From Leptospira saintgironsiae (GTDB lineage Bacteria > Spirochaetota > Leptospiria > Leptospirales > Leptospiraceae), in NCBI RefSeq assembly GCF_002811765.1, contig NZ_NPDR01000003.1, positions 62,001-126,000 of the forward strand: a DNA stretch of 64,000 bases. Reading direction: 5' to 3'. The notes under the pieces are model-generated. The model was not told the origin of the DNA. It worked only from the letters and a program-made list of their open reading frames with translations, and did not search any database. This document shows, piece after piece, positions 9,179 to 18,073 of this stretch. Numbering within the stretch: the first letter of the stretch is position 1; each line of letters opens with the position of its first letter. The position numbers and the translations under genes were made by a program.

Positions 9179-9481
9179 TTATATTTGGGAAAGTTTGTCC
9201 AGATAGGCTTTAAATACATCCCTTCTTAGGATAATATTTACGAATTTGCCGTCTTTAGAGGTTTCTATCAGACCTGCATTTTCCAATTCCTTAATATGAT
9301 GAGAAAGAGTAGCAGGGCTTATATCTTGGGATTTGTTCAGAGCACTGCAGGCAGTAGGTTCTTTAGTTGAGCCTATACATTGTAAAAGTTGAAATCTTCT
9401 AGGCTCAGCAAGTGCTCTAGAAATTTTAGTAAATTCCTTTTCAGTGAGTTTGACTGGCTTTGGGTTAGGCACTCTCTCCAT
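9179..9481 (-). CDS. ArsR-family winged-helix transcriptional regulator
   Basis: The protein has 100 residues and is made almost entirely of a winged helix. An N-terminal helix with ALAEPRRFQLLQCI is followed by a recognition region (SPATLSHHIKELENAGLIE) and a wing (SKDGKFVNIILRRDVF). No metal-binding Cys-x-Cys is present; the two Cys (LLQCIG and TACSAL) are 13 apart. It more closely resembles the ArsR members that pair with oxidoreductase genes than arsenic sensors. The SDR gene lies next downstream on the same strand, so it likely represses that gene and possibly itself. Confidence 0.88.
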   Translation of the reverse strand: MERVPNPKPVKLTEKEFTKISRALAEPRRFQLLQCIGSTKEPTACSALNKSQDISPATLSHHIKELENAGLIETSKDGKFVNIILRRDVFKAYLDKLSQI

Positions 9482-9576
9482 GATTACTTCTTTAGACGGT
9501 TCTGTCTAAGAGAAATTTTCATTTTTGAGAGCCCCTTTTTTTCACGAATAAGCTTCTGAAACAGAGACAATTCTTC

Positions 9577-12500
9577 TTACTGCTGAACACATATGAACTT
9601 TTTGGAAACAGAGCAGCTATCATTGCCGGAGCTGATGGATCCTGAGCCCAGAGCATTTCCAATTCCATACTGTCCTGTAATCCCTGAGCTGATATCGTCA
9701 GTCCACATATTACAATGATTACTCGCGGTGGTCCAGTTGGAGTTCAAACCTGTCCAGAAAGAGTCGGATCCACTTGCACTGAATGCTGTGGTCAAACTTC
9801 CAAAACTGAAAAGTTTAGAAGAATTTGTAGTAAATACTTTATTAGAATAAGGTAAACTACCACTCTTCAAATAATAATCTCTACTAGCATCTAAGACCCA
9901 ATTAGTTTGTCCTGTTGCATTCGTTCCTGTAGTAGTGGCAACTCTTGTGGAACCATCTACGATCAAAGCCTTATATGTGGCACTGCCCATATCTGTTGGT
10001 TTATTTGGATCAGCACCATCATTACAACTATCATCTGCGACTGTCATTCCTGAGTTCAGGTTCCCACTTTTCGTAAGTGAAGTCACCCAAATCAGCTTAT
10101 CATTATCCAAGTTTTGGACTCCACAATAATCGGGTGGCTGATACTGGTCAAAAGTTGCATCGCTGCTTGTTAAAAGACTGAAAGATACACAACTATTCTG
10201 GGTTCCATCTACTCTATTATCATTTTTACCTGTAATAGTAATGGTCTTATTCACATTATAATCAGAAGAGGTGAATGTAAGACTTGTAGGACTCACATTT
10301 GCACATTCGGTGCTTCCAGATTTGCAGGAAAGAGTGAATGTGACATCTCCTGTAGGTGGAGAAGCAAGTCCAAGTTTTACTTTGAATGTCGCACTTGTAC
10401 CGTCTTCACTCGTATCTCCTGATATATTCGAGAATGTTAATACTTGCTCGTCGTCAATATTTCGGATAGGGGTAGAAGGGGCGGTATATGTTAATCCTCC
10501 TGTTGCTGCCCCATAAACGATATTATATAGAACATTTCCATCTACAAGTGCATCGTCCACACCAGTTGCTACGATCTTATTTGTTCCAGAGGAGATCATA
10601 GTATTCCAGTTTCCGGAAGTGATTGTTGCAGAGGCAGACACATTTCCTTCTGTAGTATCATCACTGGAAGCAGGGACTGTTACTGTAGAACTTGGAGAAG
10701 ATTGTGAGATTAAGTAAATAGTCGCAGTTCCTCCACCTTCACTTGTGGAGAATCCTCCGGATCTTCTGCAGGAAGAGATCAAATTAGAAACATCATTATC
10801 ACAACTATAATATACGAAAGAAGGATTTTTGACGAATGTGGTGCTTCCATATTTATCATCAGTAGTCGTTGTAGAAGTGGAAACCGTATAATCATGGTTT
10901 CCTTCATTTGCACCATTGGAACTTCCTGTTACATAAACTTCTCTATCTTGGTTCCATCCTCCTGCGACATTTTTAGCAGGAGTAAATACTAAGCTAGAAG
11001 TATTTAAGATTCCATCGTTAGTAGTGCTTCCACTAGAAAGATTTAAAGTAACATTAGAAAGAGGCTGAGATCTTAGTCGGATGGTAAACTTGGAATATGT
11101 TTGAGGGTCCAGTTTGGCTGAATCATCAGTAGCAAACCCATTGAGGGAGACCGAAGAATTACTTGTGAGAGTAGTATTTCCATTCGCAACGATCACAAAA
11201 CCAGCGGTATCATCATCCAAATTGTTTACTGTAACAAAATTCGGACTAGGAGTTCTGTTGCTGTATTTAGAATCAGAACTTGTTGCTTTGTTCACTCTAA
11301 CTTGGTACTGAACATTTCCGTCCATCACATCATCGTCTACACCTGTTACCACAACGGATTGAGGTGTATTCCAATTAGAAGGAGTGAATATAACCTGTGT
11401 TTGATCGATCGTACCTTCTTGGTTACTTGAGTTTACAGAGTCTTTCTTTTCGTTAAAAGAAACAGTGACATTGGATGTAGGTTCACTTGTAAGAACTACT
11501 GTGAAAAATGCATTTTGTCCCGCTTCATTCGTATTCGTGCTTAAGGTAGAAACTGTAATCCCTGGGCTATCATCGTCAGTAATATTTACTTTTACATCAG
11601 GAGGATTCTCATTTCCATAATCTGTAGCTGTTCCTAAAACTACATTTACGATCACGTTCCCATCTGCGATCTGATTATTGATTGGAGTTACAGTAACAGT
11701 TTGAGGTGTATTATAATTTGCTGGAGTGAATGTAAGTAGAGAAGTATCTACAGTTGCCCTGGATAGATTTGAACTAGAGACTGGAATTGTTACATTGCCA
11801 GGAGGTTCTACAGTTAATACTACTGTGAATGTTTTTGCCGTTCCTGCTTCATTGATATTTAATGTAGTAGGCGTGACTATTATTGCAGGTTCTTCATAAT
11901 CTATATTAGTGACAGAAACAGAAGGTAATATTATATTATTATAATTTGTATCTGGGCTGGTGGTATTTCCTAGATTGATCTTGTACTGGATATTTCCGTC
12001 TGTAAGGACATCATCCACTCCGGTTATTGTTACAACTTGAGGAGTGTTAAAATTCCCACTAGTAAAGGTTAAAGAAGAAGGGGATACTGTTCCTTCTGAA
12101 AGATCGGAACTTTGTATAGTAGGAATTACAACATTGGCAGAAGGTGGCTTACTCAAAACTACAGTGAAGCTGGCCGTATTTCCTTTCTCGGTAGTTATCA
12201 GGTTTTTTTTAGGAGAAACTACAATACTATATGAATCATCATCTATCACTGTAATCCCTATAGAAGGAGTGAATAAACCATTATATGATTTGTCCTCGCT
12301 TGTCGCTTTTCCTACGTAAAGGGAAATGTCTTTGTTTCCTTCTATAGCTAAATTGTCTATACCTGTGATCGTAATTGTTTGAGGAGAATCCCAGTTGCCC
12401 GCAGTAAAAGTCACCGTAGGAACAGAAACGGTGGCGCGATCAGTATGGCTCAGGCTAAGAGGTAGGGTAACGTCCGCGGTCGGGATCTTATTCAGTCGTA

Positions 12501-12714
12501 TCTCTATATCCAAGGTCCCGTTCGTAGGATTTTCGGGAACTGCATAAGAATAATTGGGAGAAGTAATAGTGACCCCGTTTGCAGCCTGTGAATATTTTTC
12601 ACTCACTCCGAAGAGTATATAATCCAAAGAATTCGTCGAACCCTTACATTGTAGCAAAAGTAAAGCCAAAAGAATAGAGATAGAAATTGGATGCCTTTTA
12701 CGGATTCGTTTCAT
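9577..12714 (-). CDS. Large lipoprotein: Calx-beta-like repeats plus C-terminal DUF1554 domain
   Basis: The 1045-residue protein starts with a basic N-terminus and lipobox LLLLQC (Cys at about 23). About seven repeats of 95-120 residues follow; each has a Glu/Ala-Gly-x-x-A/T-F-T-V-V-L strand, a phrase such as LTFTSGNFNTPQVVTITG-like and a closing D-D-D (ITVIDDD, VNITDDD, VNNLDDD). This is the layout of Calx-beta-like extracellular domains. Repeat 5 is longer and less regular, and repeat 6 carries paired Cys. The last 170 residues (WVTSLTKSGNLNSG to KKFICVQQ, with several Cys) match the leptospiral DUF1554 module, which resembles a C-type-lectin fold. The whole would be a stalk holding a binding head at the cell surface. 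The ligand is unknown. Tandem repeats invite repeat-number variation. Confidence 0.85.
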   Translation of the reverse strand: MKRIRKRHPISISILLALLLLQCKGSTNSLDYILFGVSEKYSQAANGVTITSPNYSYAVPENPTNGTLDIEIRLNKIPTADVTLPLSLSHTDRATVSVPTVTFTAGNWDSPQTITITGIDNLAIEGNKDISLYVGKATSEDKSYNGLFTPSIGITVIDDDSYSIVVSPKKNLITTEKGNTASFTVVLSKPPSANVVIPTIQSSDLSEGTVSPSSLTFTSGNFNTPQVVTITGVDDVLTDGNIQYKINLGNTTSPDTNYNNIILPSVSVTNIDYEEPAIIVTPTTLNINEAGTAKTFTVVLTVEPPGNVTIPVSSSNLSRATVDTSLLTFTPANYNTPQTVTVTPINNQIADGNVIVNVVLGTATDYGNENPPDVKVNITDDDSPGITVSTLSTNTNEAGQNAFFTVVLTSEPTSNVTVSFNEKKDSVNSSNQEGTIDQTQVIFTPSNWNTPQSVVVTGVDDDVMDGNVQYQVRVNKATSSDSKYSNRTPSPNFVTVNNLDDDTAGFVIVANGNTTLTSNSSVSLNGFATDDSAKLDPQTYSKFTIRLRSQPLSNVTLNLSSGSTTNDGILNTSSLVFTPAKNVAGGWNQDREVYVTGSSNGANEGNHDYTVSTSTTTTDDKYGSTTFVKNPSFVYYSCDNDVSNLISSCRRSGGFSTSEGGGTATIYLISQSSPSSTVTVPASSDDTTEGNVSASATITSGNWNTMISSGTNKIVATGVDDALVDGNVLYNIVYGAATGGLTYTAPSTPIRNIDDEQVLTFSNISGDTSEDGTSATFKVKLGLASPPTGDVTFTLSCKSGSTECANVSPTSLTFTSSDYNVNKTITITGKNDNRVDGTQNSCVSFSLLTSSDATFDQYQPPDYCGVQNLDNDKLIWVTSLTKSGNLNSGMTVADDSCNDGADPNKPTDMGSATYKALIVDGSTRVATTTGTNATGQTNWVLDASRDYYLKSGSLPYSNKVFTTNSSKLFSFGSLTTAFSASGSDSFWTGLNSNWTTASNHCNMWTDDISSGITGQYGIGNALGSGSISSGNDSCSVSKKFICVQQ

Positions 12715-12958
12715 CGACCTCGGTCCAGTAATATTCTGTGATTAAGTCTACGCATTCTCAGACGAATATTTACTCTAACCTTTTTCAGATATTTCGTAAA
12801 AAAGTTTTAGACTATTCCTTAAGTGCCAAGTGATAGTTTTCTTTTTAAGAAAATTTTAGAACTTACATAAGACTTTGCGAATATTATAAAAAAATAGTAT
12901 CTTATCCGAGATCCATCCTGCACAAGGGTCATAACTTTCTTCTACTATCCGAATTCGA
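12715..12958. other. Divergent intergenic region
   Basis: About 244 AT-rich bases separate two divergent envelope-protein genes and must contain promoters for both. I can make out AT tracts but no convincing -35/-10 pair, RNA structure or operator. Confidence 0.4.
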
Positions 12959-13666
12959 GTGCTGATTTATAATTCTCGTATATTATTTCTATTCTTCTTA
13001 GCCGTATCGTTTTTCTTTCTGGACTGCGCTCGGACTAGATATGCCATCGTTGAGTCTAAAACATTCCAAAAATTTTGCGGATGTGTTCCAGAGGATGAAA
13101 TCCCTGCTAACTCTAAAGAAGAAGCCTTAGGTAAATTAAGCGAAGGCTCTTTAGATGATTTAGGAACTCCTAATTACCTGGAAATCATGTATAGGGGTTT
13201 GAAAAAGGCATTCGAGTATTCTGGTACAACATTTGAGCAATCAGAAGAAGGGCTGAAAGCCCCGGGTGTAGAGCTCAAACGAATAGAAGAAGATAAAAAA
13301 TTAAGAGAACTTTTGATCATCATAGACGGGGACGTTGCATTTCCTTCCGGTAGATCTACTCTGACCCCCAAGGCAAAAGAACTTATCTCTAAAATCGCGG
13401 ACGCGTTAGTTGCTTATCCTGAAACGAATGTTCGGATCGGTGGACATACTGATACTCCAGGTTCTTTCACTTCAAATTTAAAATTGAGTAAGGAAAGATC
13501 CCAGGCAGTAAAACAAGAACTTAAACAATCTCATGAGATTGCAGAAGAAAGATTTAAGGAAGTGGATGGATACGCAGATTTGCGTAAGATCGTAGATACT
13601 TTCTTCTCTGAAAAAAAGAATCGAAGAACCGAAGTATATGTCGGAACAGTTCGGATCGTGTATTAA
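12959..13666 (+). CDS. OmpA-family peptidoglycan-associated lipoprotein
   Basis: The 235-residue protein uses a GTG start. It has a hydrophobic signal and lipobox FFLDC (Cys at about 23), then a helical spacer. The OmpA-like C-terminal domain runs from about 115 to 230: a strand with FPSGRSTLTPKAKELISKIA, the conserved GHTDTPG loop, then NLKLSKERSQAVKQEL. The Asp and the later Arg (EKKNRRTEVYV) are the positions that bind diaminopimelate in this family. It probably tethers the outer membrane to peptidoglycan. The next gene begins 10 bases after its stop, so they form a pair. Confidence 0.88.
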   Translation: MLIYNSRILFLFFLAVSFFFLDCARTRYAIVESKTFQKFCGCVPEDEIPANSKEEALGKLSEGSLDDLGTPNYLEIMYRGLKKAFEYSGTTFEQSEEGLKAPGVELKRIEEDKKLRELLIIIDGDVAFPSGRSTLTPKAKELISKIADALVAYPETNVRIGGHTDTPGSFTSNLKLSKERSQAVKQELKQSHEIAEERFKEVDGYADLRKIVDTFFSEKKNRRTEVYVGTVRIVY

Positions 13667-13676
13667 GAGGATCCGA

Positions 13677-14870
13677 ATGAAGTTCTTTCCAATTTTGAAT
13701 TTTAGAATTTTATTAATCTTCTTCCTATTATTACCTTTTGTAAATCCAGTTTTTGCCCAAGGCCAAGAACCTGAAAAAGCAGAACAACAGCCACTGCCTA
13801 AACAGGATGATACTCCTAAAGAAACTTCTTCTTGGTTTAATGATCAGAATGATAAGTTCAGTAAAGTTTTTGAACATAGGCTGATGTTTCGTACAGGTGC
13901 AGGGATTGGAAATCTTTCTCCTGCAGTATTGAATGAAACAGGTCCCGCTTGGTCCAAGGATTCTATTTTAAGAAATATAATGGATCCGGATTCTCCTCCT
14001 TCTTTCCCATATAAAGAAGCTAAATCCTTAGGAGTCCAAACCCAGGCTTGGGATATCAGTTATGGGTGGAAAAATCGTTTTGAGATCCAATCTGCAAGAA
14101 ATTCTGCATTAGGAAAATATGGTAAAGAAGAACCTGCTTCCACAAGTTTTATTACTCCTAGAACGGATCTATATTGGACTTCCGCATTCGAAGGGAATCG
14201 GTTGCTTAGATTTAATGGTATAAATGATCATTTAAGATTTTCTTATATTCATCCATTTACTTCTAGATTCAGGATCGGGCCTTCTATAAATTTTCATAGA
14301 TATACGGAACAGGATACTAGTTCTTATGGATCTTATTCCACTTCTCGTCCTGGTGCTCCAGTGCCAGATAAGGCGACCTGGTCTGTTGGCGGAAATGTGG
14401 AATCTAATTTTTCCATGAAGGGAATACTGCCTGGGATCTATCTGAAATTCAAAATAACTGAATGGTGGGAGATCCGTTCTCGTTTGGAATATTTGGATAG
14501 AAAGGGAAATTTTTCCGCAATCGGGACCCAAGTATTGCAAGAGTCAGTTTCAGGAGGACCTGGAACGTATAGTATTTCCGTTCCGGCTTATGGCGGTAAA
14601 GTTTCAGATAAGGGAACGATCTTTATGTTCGAGTCTTCCTTTAGATACTGCAGATTTAGTCTCGATATTGGACTGATCCGCCAAGATATTACTAGATCTT
14701 ATTCCATGTACGTGGGTGATACTGTTGGAACTGTTTCTACAAACGATTATCTATTACGTTTCCCGAATATAGATTTGGGACAAATGAGTCATCATTCCAA
14801 ACAAATTTTAACTGAAATTTATATTATGCCAGGAGCCTCGTTTTTCTACGATTCTGACGGCATCTATTGA
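13677..14870 (+). CDS. Exported outer-membrane beta-barrel-like protein
   Basis: The start is set at ATG 13677, preceded by AGAGGA at a good distance and followed by a strong signal peptide (ILNFRILLIFFLLLPFVNPVFAQ). An upstream frame extension into the OmpA gene lacks these features. The product is 397 residues. After a Glu/Gln/Pro-rich linker it has many Trp/Tyr-containing alternating segments (WDISYGWKNRFEI, DHLRFSYIHPFTSRFRIGPS, WWEIRSRLEYLDRKG), typical of a beta barrel. No named domain is recognised. Coupling to an OmpA lipoprotein suggests an envelope structural or transport role. Confidence 0.7.
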   Translation: MKFFPILNFRILLIFFLLLPFVNPVFAQGQEPEKAEQQPLPKQDDTPKETSSWFNDQNDKFSKVFEHRLMFRTGAGIGNLSPAVLNETGPAWSKDSILRNIMDPDSPPSFPYKEAKSLGVQTQAWDISYGWKNRFEIQSARNSALGKYGKEEPASTSFITPRTDLYWTSAFEGNRLLRFNGINDHLRFSYIHPFTSRFRIGPSINFHRYTEQDTSSYGSYSTSRPGAPVPDKATWSVGGNVESNFSMKGILPGIYLKFKITEWWEIRSRLEYLDRKGNFSAIGTQVLQESVSGGPGTYSISVPAYGGKVSDKGTIFMFESSFRYCRFSLDIGLIRQDITRSYSMYVGDTVGTVSTNDYLLRFPNIDLGQMSHHSKQILTEIYIMPGASFFYDSDGIY

Positions 14871-15067
14871 TCCATTCTATATTTCCTCCTTAAAGTCCAT
14901 TTAGTCGATTCACCTTCCTGGTTTTGTAACCAAAGACTTTTTATATAAAATTGCATAATTTGAGTTATTTTGACCCAGATTTGAAATAAATAGTTGATTT
15001 CAATTTCCAAAAAACCGTAGAATATCCCCTCGGTTTGGACCTGGGAAGTTTTATAAAAAGTTAAAAT

Positions 15068-15615
15068 ATGGCAGCTAAGGATAGTACCGAGATAGAGATG
15101 CAGTTCCAACTTCTACATAATAAAAGTTTTGCAAACGATCTTTTGCATGATCTATCCATCACAGTCACGGAGATGTTCCGAGACCCTGGTTTTTATAGAT
15201 CCATTCGAGATAAGATCATCCCCATTTTTAAAACTTATCCATTCATAAAGATCTGGCATGCTGGTTGTTCTACTGGAGAAGAAGCATATTCCATGGCAAT
15301 CATTCTAACAGAAGAAGGTCTTATGGAAAGAACAACTATCTACGCTACTGACTTTAATCAAAGAGCATTGGATGATGCTAAACAAGGTATATTTTCGAAT
15401 AATCTAATAAAGGAATATACCGCAAATTACCAAGCTTCAGGGGGAAGGTCCTCTTTCTCGGATTATTATACCGCCGATGAAAATATGGCGATCATGAATA
15501 AAAATCTAAAAAAGAATATAGTCTGGGCTCCAAGGAAGGGATGTATTTTAGCGAATTAAAGGATGTATACCAAGAGTTGGACTCTAGACAGATAATATTC
15601 AAGAAGAAGTATTAA
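15068..15615 (+). pseudogene. cheR: CheR methyltransferase remnant with two internal deletions
   Basis: The frame begins MAAKDSTEIE and then enters the CheR body at about residue 11 (MQFQLLHNKSFANDLLHDLS), skipping most of the usual N-terminal helical domain. The SAM-binding half is well kept (TVTEMFRDPGFY, HAGCSTGEEAYSMAI, YATDFN). After NIVWA near 15530 the frame changes. In another frame the true CheR end is readable from about 15529 to the stop at 15615 (SKEGMYFSELKDVYQELD then SRQIIFKKKY). The stretch with the LCRNVLIYF-type core is missing. The ORF itself ends at 15559. The missing parts should abolish methylation of chemoreceptors. The intact cheB follows 17 bases later. Confidence 0.8.
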
Positions 15616-15632
15616 AGGTTTTTAAAGTAATT

Positions 15633-16202
15633 ATGGGATACAGTGCAATTGTAATTGGAGTTTCTTCTGGAGGGCTAAATGCTCTTGGGAAAATTTTACC
15701 TTCTTTGCCTCAAAATTATCCAATCCCGATAGTGATCGTGCAACATGTAAGTCCTCGTTCAGACGGATACTGGGTAGAGAGTATGGATAAGGCCTGCAAA
15801 TTATTTGTGAAAGAGGCGGACGAAAAGGAAAGTATAGAAAGAGGAAATATTTATATGGCTCCTGCAAATTACCATCTACTGGTAGAGCAGGATAGAACAT
15901 TTTCCTTAAGCACAAAAGCAAAGGTAAATTTTGCAAGACCCTCCATAGATGTACTTTTTGAATCAGCAGCAGAAGTTTATGGAAAAGAATTGATCGGGCT
16001 TATTTTAACCGGATCCAATTCAGATGGGGCCTTGGGCCTAAGAAAAATAAAAGAAGAAGGTGGACTTACAATCGTACAAGACCCCGAAACAGCGGAATCA
16101 TCTTCTATGCCAGCACATGCTATTTCTACTTCTTCCGTGGATTATATTCTTCCTTTAGAAGAGATCCAAAAATTGCTGATCAAATTAGGCGAGAGTGATT
16201 AA
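15633..16202 (+). CDS. cheB: CheB-type protein-glutamate methylesterase domain protein
   Basis: The protein has 189 residues and consists of the CheB catalytic domain alone, with no receiver domain. The Ser-His-Asp triad is present: Ser11 in GVSSGG, His38 in QHVSPR, Asp131 in TGSNSDGALG. Family members demethylate or deamidate glutamyl residues of chemoreceptors. AAAGG lies upstream of the ATG, within the end of the cheR remnant. The gene sits between two broken genes, and the kinase remnant overlaps its 3' end. It looks intact, but with its partner CheR destroyed its role in chemotaxis or signalling is doubtful. Confidence 0.88.
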   Translation: MGYSAIVIGVSSGGLNALGKILPSLPQNYPIPIVIVQHVSPRSDGYWVESMDKACKLFVKEADEKESIERGNIYMAPANYHLLVEQDRTFSLSTKAKVNFARPSIDVLFESAAEVYGKELIGLILTGSNSDGALGLRKIKEEGGLTIVQDPETAESSSMPAHAISTSSVDYILPLEEIQKLLIKLGESD

Positions 16203-16820
16203 AGTGGATTTGAAAAACTTAACGATCCGAGCTAAACTCTTTTTAGGTTTTTCCATTTTGCTCATTATATTCGTGGGCACTTCCGTATTCGTAATAGATA
16301 AACTCTCAGAATCAAATACTCGTTTAATTAGGATTGTAGATGGTTCTGCTAAAAGGGTGAATTTATCTAACGAGATCAGATTCCATTTATTTTTTGATCT
16401 CATCGGTTATCGCTTGTGTGGGAACCGTTGTCGTGATATCTATCTGGATCATTCGAAGTATAACTGCTCGGATCTGATAAAGATATCTTGGGAATGGCAT
16501 TGCTGAAGATGGCCCAGACACTGCGGCTGACAACTTCTAAAAAAGAAGAGCCGATCGTAGAGATAGGGTGCAATCAATCTGATGGAGAAAATACTTACTT
16601 CATAAAAGACAATGGCGCTGGTTTTAATATGAAATACCAGAACAGACTTTTTGGGGTGTTCCAAAGATTACATGATAATCGAGACTTCGAAGGAGTGGGC
16701 ATCGGACTTGCGATCGTTCATAGGATTGTCACTCGTCACGGCGGAAAAGTTTGGGCAGAAGGTGAAGTGGGTCAGGGGGCGACCTTCTATATTACACTTC
16801 CTCATATCCAAGAAATTTAA
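16195..16820 (+). pseudogene. Membrane histidine kinase remnant with several internal deletions
   Basis: The N-terminus is intact (LTIRAKLFLGF then ILLIIFVGTSVFVIDKL, first membrane segment) and runs to SNEIR near 16380. The frame then shifts. In frame +1 from 16382 a second membrane segment and HAMP start are readable (VIACVGTVVVISIWIIRSI). After a further break another frame gives a HAMP end (GSDKDILGMALLKMAQTLR). This joins directly to the ATPase part (SKKEEPIVEIG, IKDNGAGFN, GVGIGLAIVHRIVTRHGG). The sensor, part of HAMP and the whole phosphoacceptor His domain are missing. It cannot be an active kinase. It overlaps the end of cheB and converges with soxR. Confidence 0.8.
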
Positions 16821-17275
16821 TTTTGTTTTTTAGGTTTACCCATCCAGCGTAAAGGGCCGCTTCCATATCTTCCTAACTTATCTTGAGGGTTTGCTAATTT
16901 ACAAGTGAGAAGGGAAAGGCAACCACAACCAATACAAACAGAGAGTCCATTTTTTAATCTGTGAAGTTCCGCAATCTTCTCCTCTATACGTAAACTCCAA
17001 GTTTTAGAAAGTTTAGACCAATCTTGCCCATTAGGAGTATGATCTTCTGGCAATTTTGAGATTTCCGCAGCAATCTCATCCAATGAGAGTCCCACTCTTT
17101 GTGCAAATACTACAAAAGCGATCCTTCTCAAAACGTGTCTTGGATATTGTCTATGACCAGAACCTGCTCTTACTGATCGGATCAATCCTCTTTCTTCATA
17201 AAAACGTAATGCAGAGGAGGCGACCCCGCTTCTTTTGGATACTTGCCCGATACTTAAAAATTCGTCTTTATCCAC
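16817..17275 (-). CDS. soxR: SoxR, redox-sensing MerR-family activator with [2Fe-2S] motif
   Basis: The protein has 152 residues, the length of known SoxR proteins. The N-terminal MerR winged helix is clear (LSIGQVSKRSGVASSALRFYEERGLI). A coiled dimerisation helix follows, and then the cluster motif Cys114-x2-Cys117-x-Cys119-x5-Cys125 (CIGCGCLSLLTC). In the family, oxidation of the cluster by redox-cycling compounds switches the bound promoter on by untwisting an over-long spacer. AGGAGA precedes the ATG. A 32-base palindrome lies just upstream, and a MerR-type promoter stands before the divergent FMN reductase and MFS genes, so it almost certainly controls those. Confidence 0.93.
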   Translation of the reverse strand: MDKDEFLSIGQVSKRSGVASSALRFYEERGLIRSVRAGSGHRQYPRHVLRRIAFVVFAQRVGLSLDEIAAEISKLPEDHTPNGQDWSKLSKTWSLRIEEKIAELHRLKNGLSVCIGCGCLSLLTCKLANPQDKLGRYGSGPLRWMGKPKKQN

Positions 17276-17288
17276 TACATTCTCCTAA

Positions 17289-17320
17289 ATCTAAACTTAA
17301 AGTAAACTTTAGGTTTAGAT
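17289..17320. promoter_or_regulatory. 32-base near-perfect palindrome upstream of soxR
   Basis: The bases read ATCTAAAC at one end and GTTTAGAT at the other, with CTTAAAGT and ACTTTAGG inside; only a few positions break symmetry. It lies 14-45 bases before the soxR start, over its likely promoter. It is a strong candidate operator for autoregulation or a second SoxR site. Confidence 0.6.
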
Positions 17321-17397
17321 TTTACTAAAATAGCGATTTAAGCACAAACATTTTCGAATTTTTTCCGGAAAAATCGTAAAAAAAACGCCTCAGACTC

Positions 17398-17428
17398 TTT
17401 ACTTCAAGTTCACTTTAACTTGTATAAT
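17398..17428 (+). promoter_or_regulatory. MerR/SoxR-type promoter with 19-base spacer
   Basis: TTTACT (17398-17403) and TATAAT (17423-17428) are separated by exactly 19 bases. The spacer contains the inverted repeat CAAGTT...AACTTG, close to the known SoxR-box core (CAAGTTAACTTG with a longer centre here). This over-long spacer with an inverted repeat is the hallmark of MerR-family targets. It precedes the FMN reductase and MFS genes. Confidence 0.75.
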
Positions 17429-17461
17429 TTGATTACCTAAATAAAGAAAGGGTGTTCTATA

Positions 17462-18058
17462 ATGTTATTAGAAAAGATCAGTACCGGCTCTGGCCTTAGA
17501 TTAGGAATTATTTTAGCGAGTACCAGAAAAGGTAGATTCGGAGAAACGGTCGCAAAATGGTTTGAAGAGATCTCTAAACAAGATTACAGATTTGAAACTG
17601 ATTTAATCGATCTTTCTGAATTTTCTCTTCCGTGGAATATGTCAAAGGATATGGACTCGGATCTTCCCTTATTCTCGGATAGAATCGCAGAAGCAGATGC
17701 TTTTGTAGTAATTACACCGGAGTATAACCACGGATATCCTGCTTATTTAAAGTTGGCAATTGATTCACTTCATGAAGAATGGAATGCGAAGCCTCTTGGA
17801 TTCGTTTCCTATGGAGGAAGTTCAGGCGGTTTAAGAGCGGTGGAGCAACTTCGCAATGTATTTGCGGAATTAAGAATGACTACCGTTCGTAACTGTGTTA
17901 GTTTTCATTGGGCTCATGCCAGATTCCATAACGGAAGACCTACAGAGGAATTTCGTTATACATCTGCAGCTGAGAAATTATTGAATGAATTGTATTGGTG
18001 GGGAAACGTTTTGAAACAAGCTAGAATGAATTTCCCACAATCTGTTCTTAGGTCCTGA
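17462..18058 (+). CDS. NADPH-dependent FMN reductase family protein
   Basis: The 198-residue protein has a flavodoxin-like fold. The FMN phosphate loop is seen at the N-terminus (GIILASTRKGRFGE), the conserved VITPEYNHGYPAYLKLAIDS segment in the middle, and the SYGGSSGGLRAVEQLR segment after it. Such enzymes reduce FMN, quinones or azo compounds with NAD(P)H in the cytoplasm. AAAGGG lies upstream of the ATG. It is the first gene behind the SoxR-type promoter and is followed 15 bases later by an MFS pump. This fits a defence cassette against redox-cycling compounds such as quinones or phenazines; that role is inferred from context. Confidence 0.9.
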   Translation: MLLEKISTGSGLRLGIILASTRKGRFGETVAKWFEEISKQDYRFETDLIDLSEFSLPWNMSKDMDSDLPLFSDRIAEADAFVVITPEYNHGYPAYLKLAIDSLHEEWNAKPLGFVSYGGSSGGLRAVEQLRNVFAELRMTTVRNCVSFHWAHARFHNGRPTEEFRYTSAAEKLLNELYWWGNVLKQARMNFPQSVLRS

Positions 18059-18073
18059 TTTTAAGGAATAAAT

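Noticed and set aside
13638..13676. Upstream extension of the outer-membrane protein frame into the OmpA gene
   Set aside because: It would place charged residues before the signal peptide; the ATG at 13677 has a good ribosome site.
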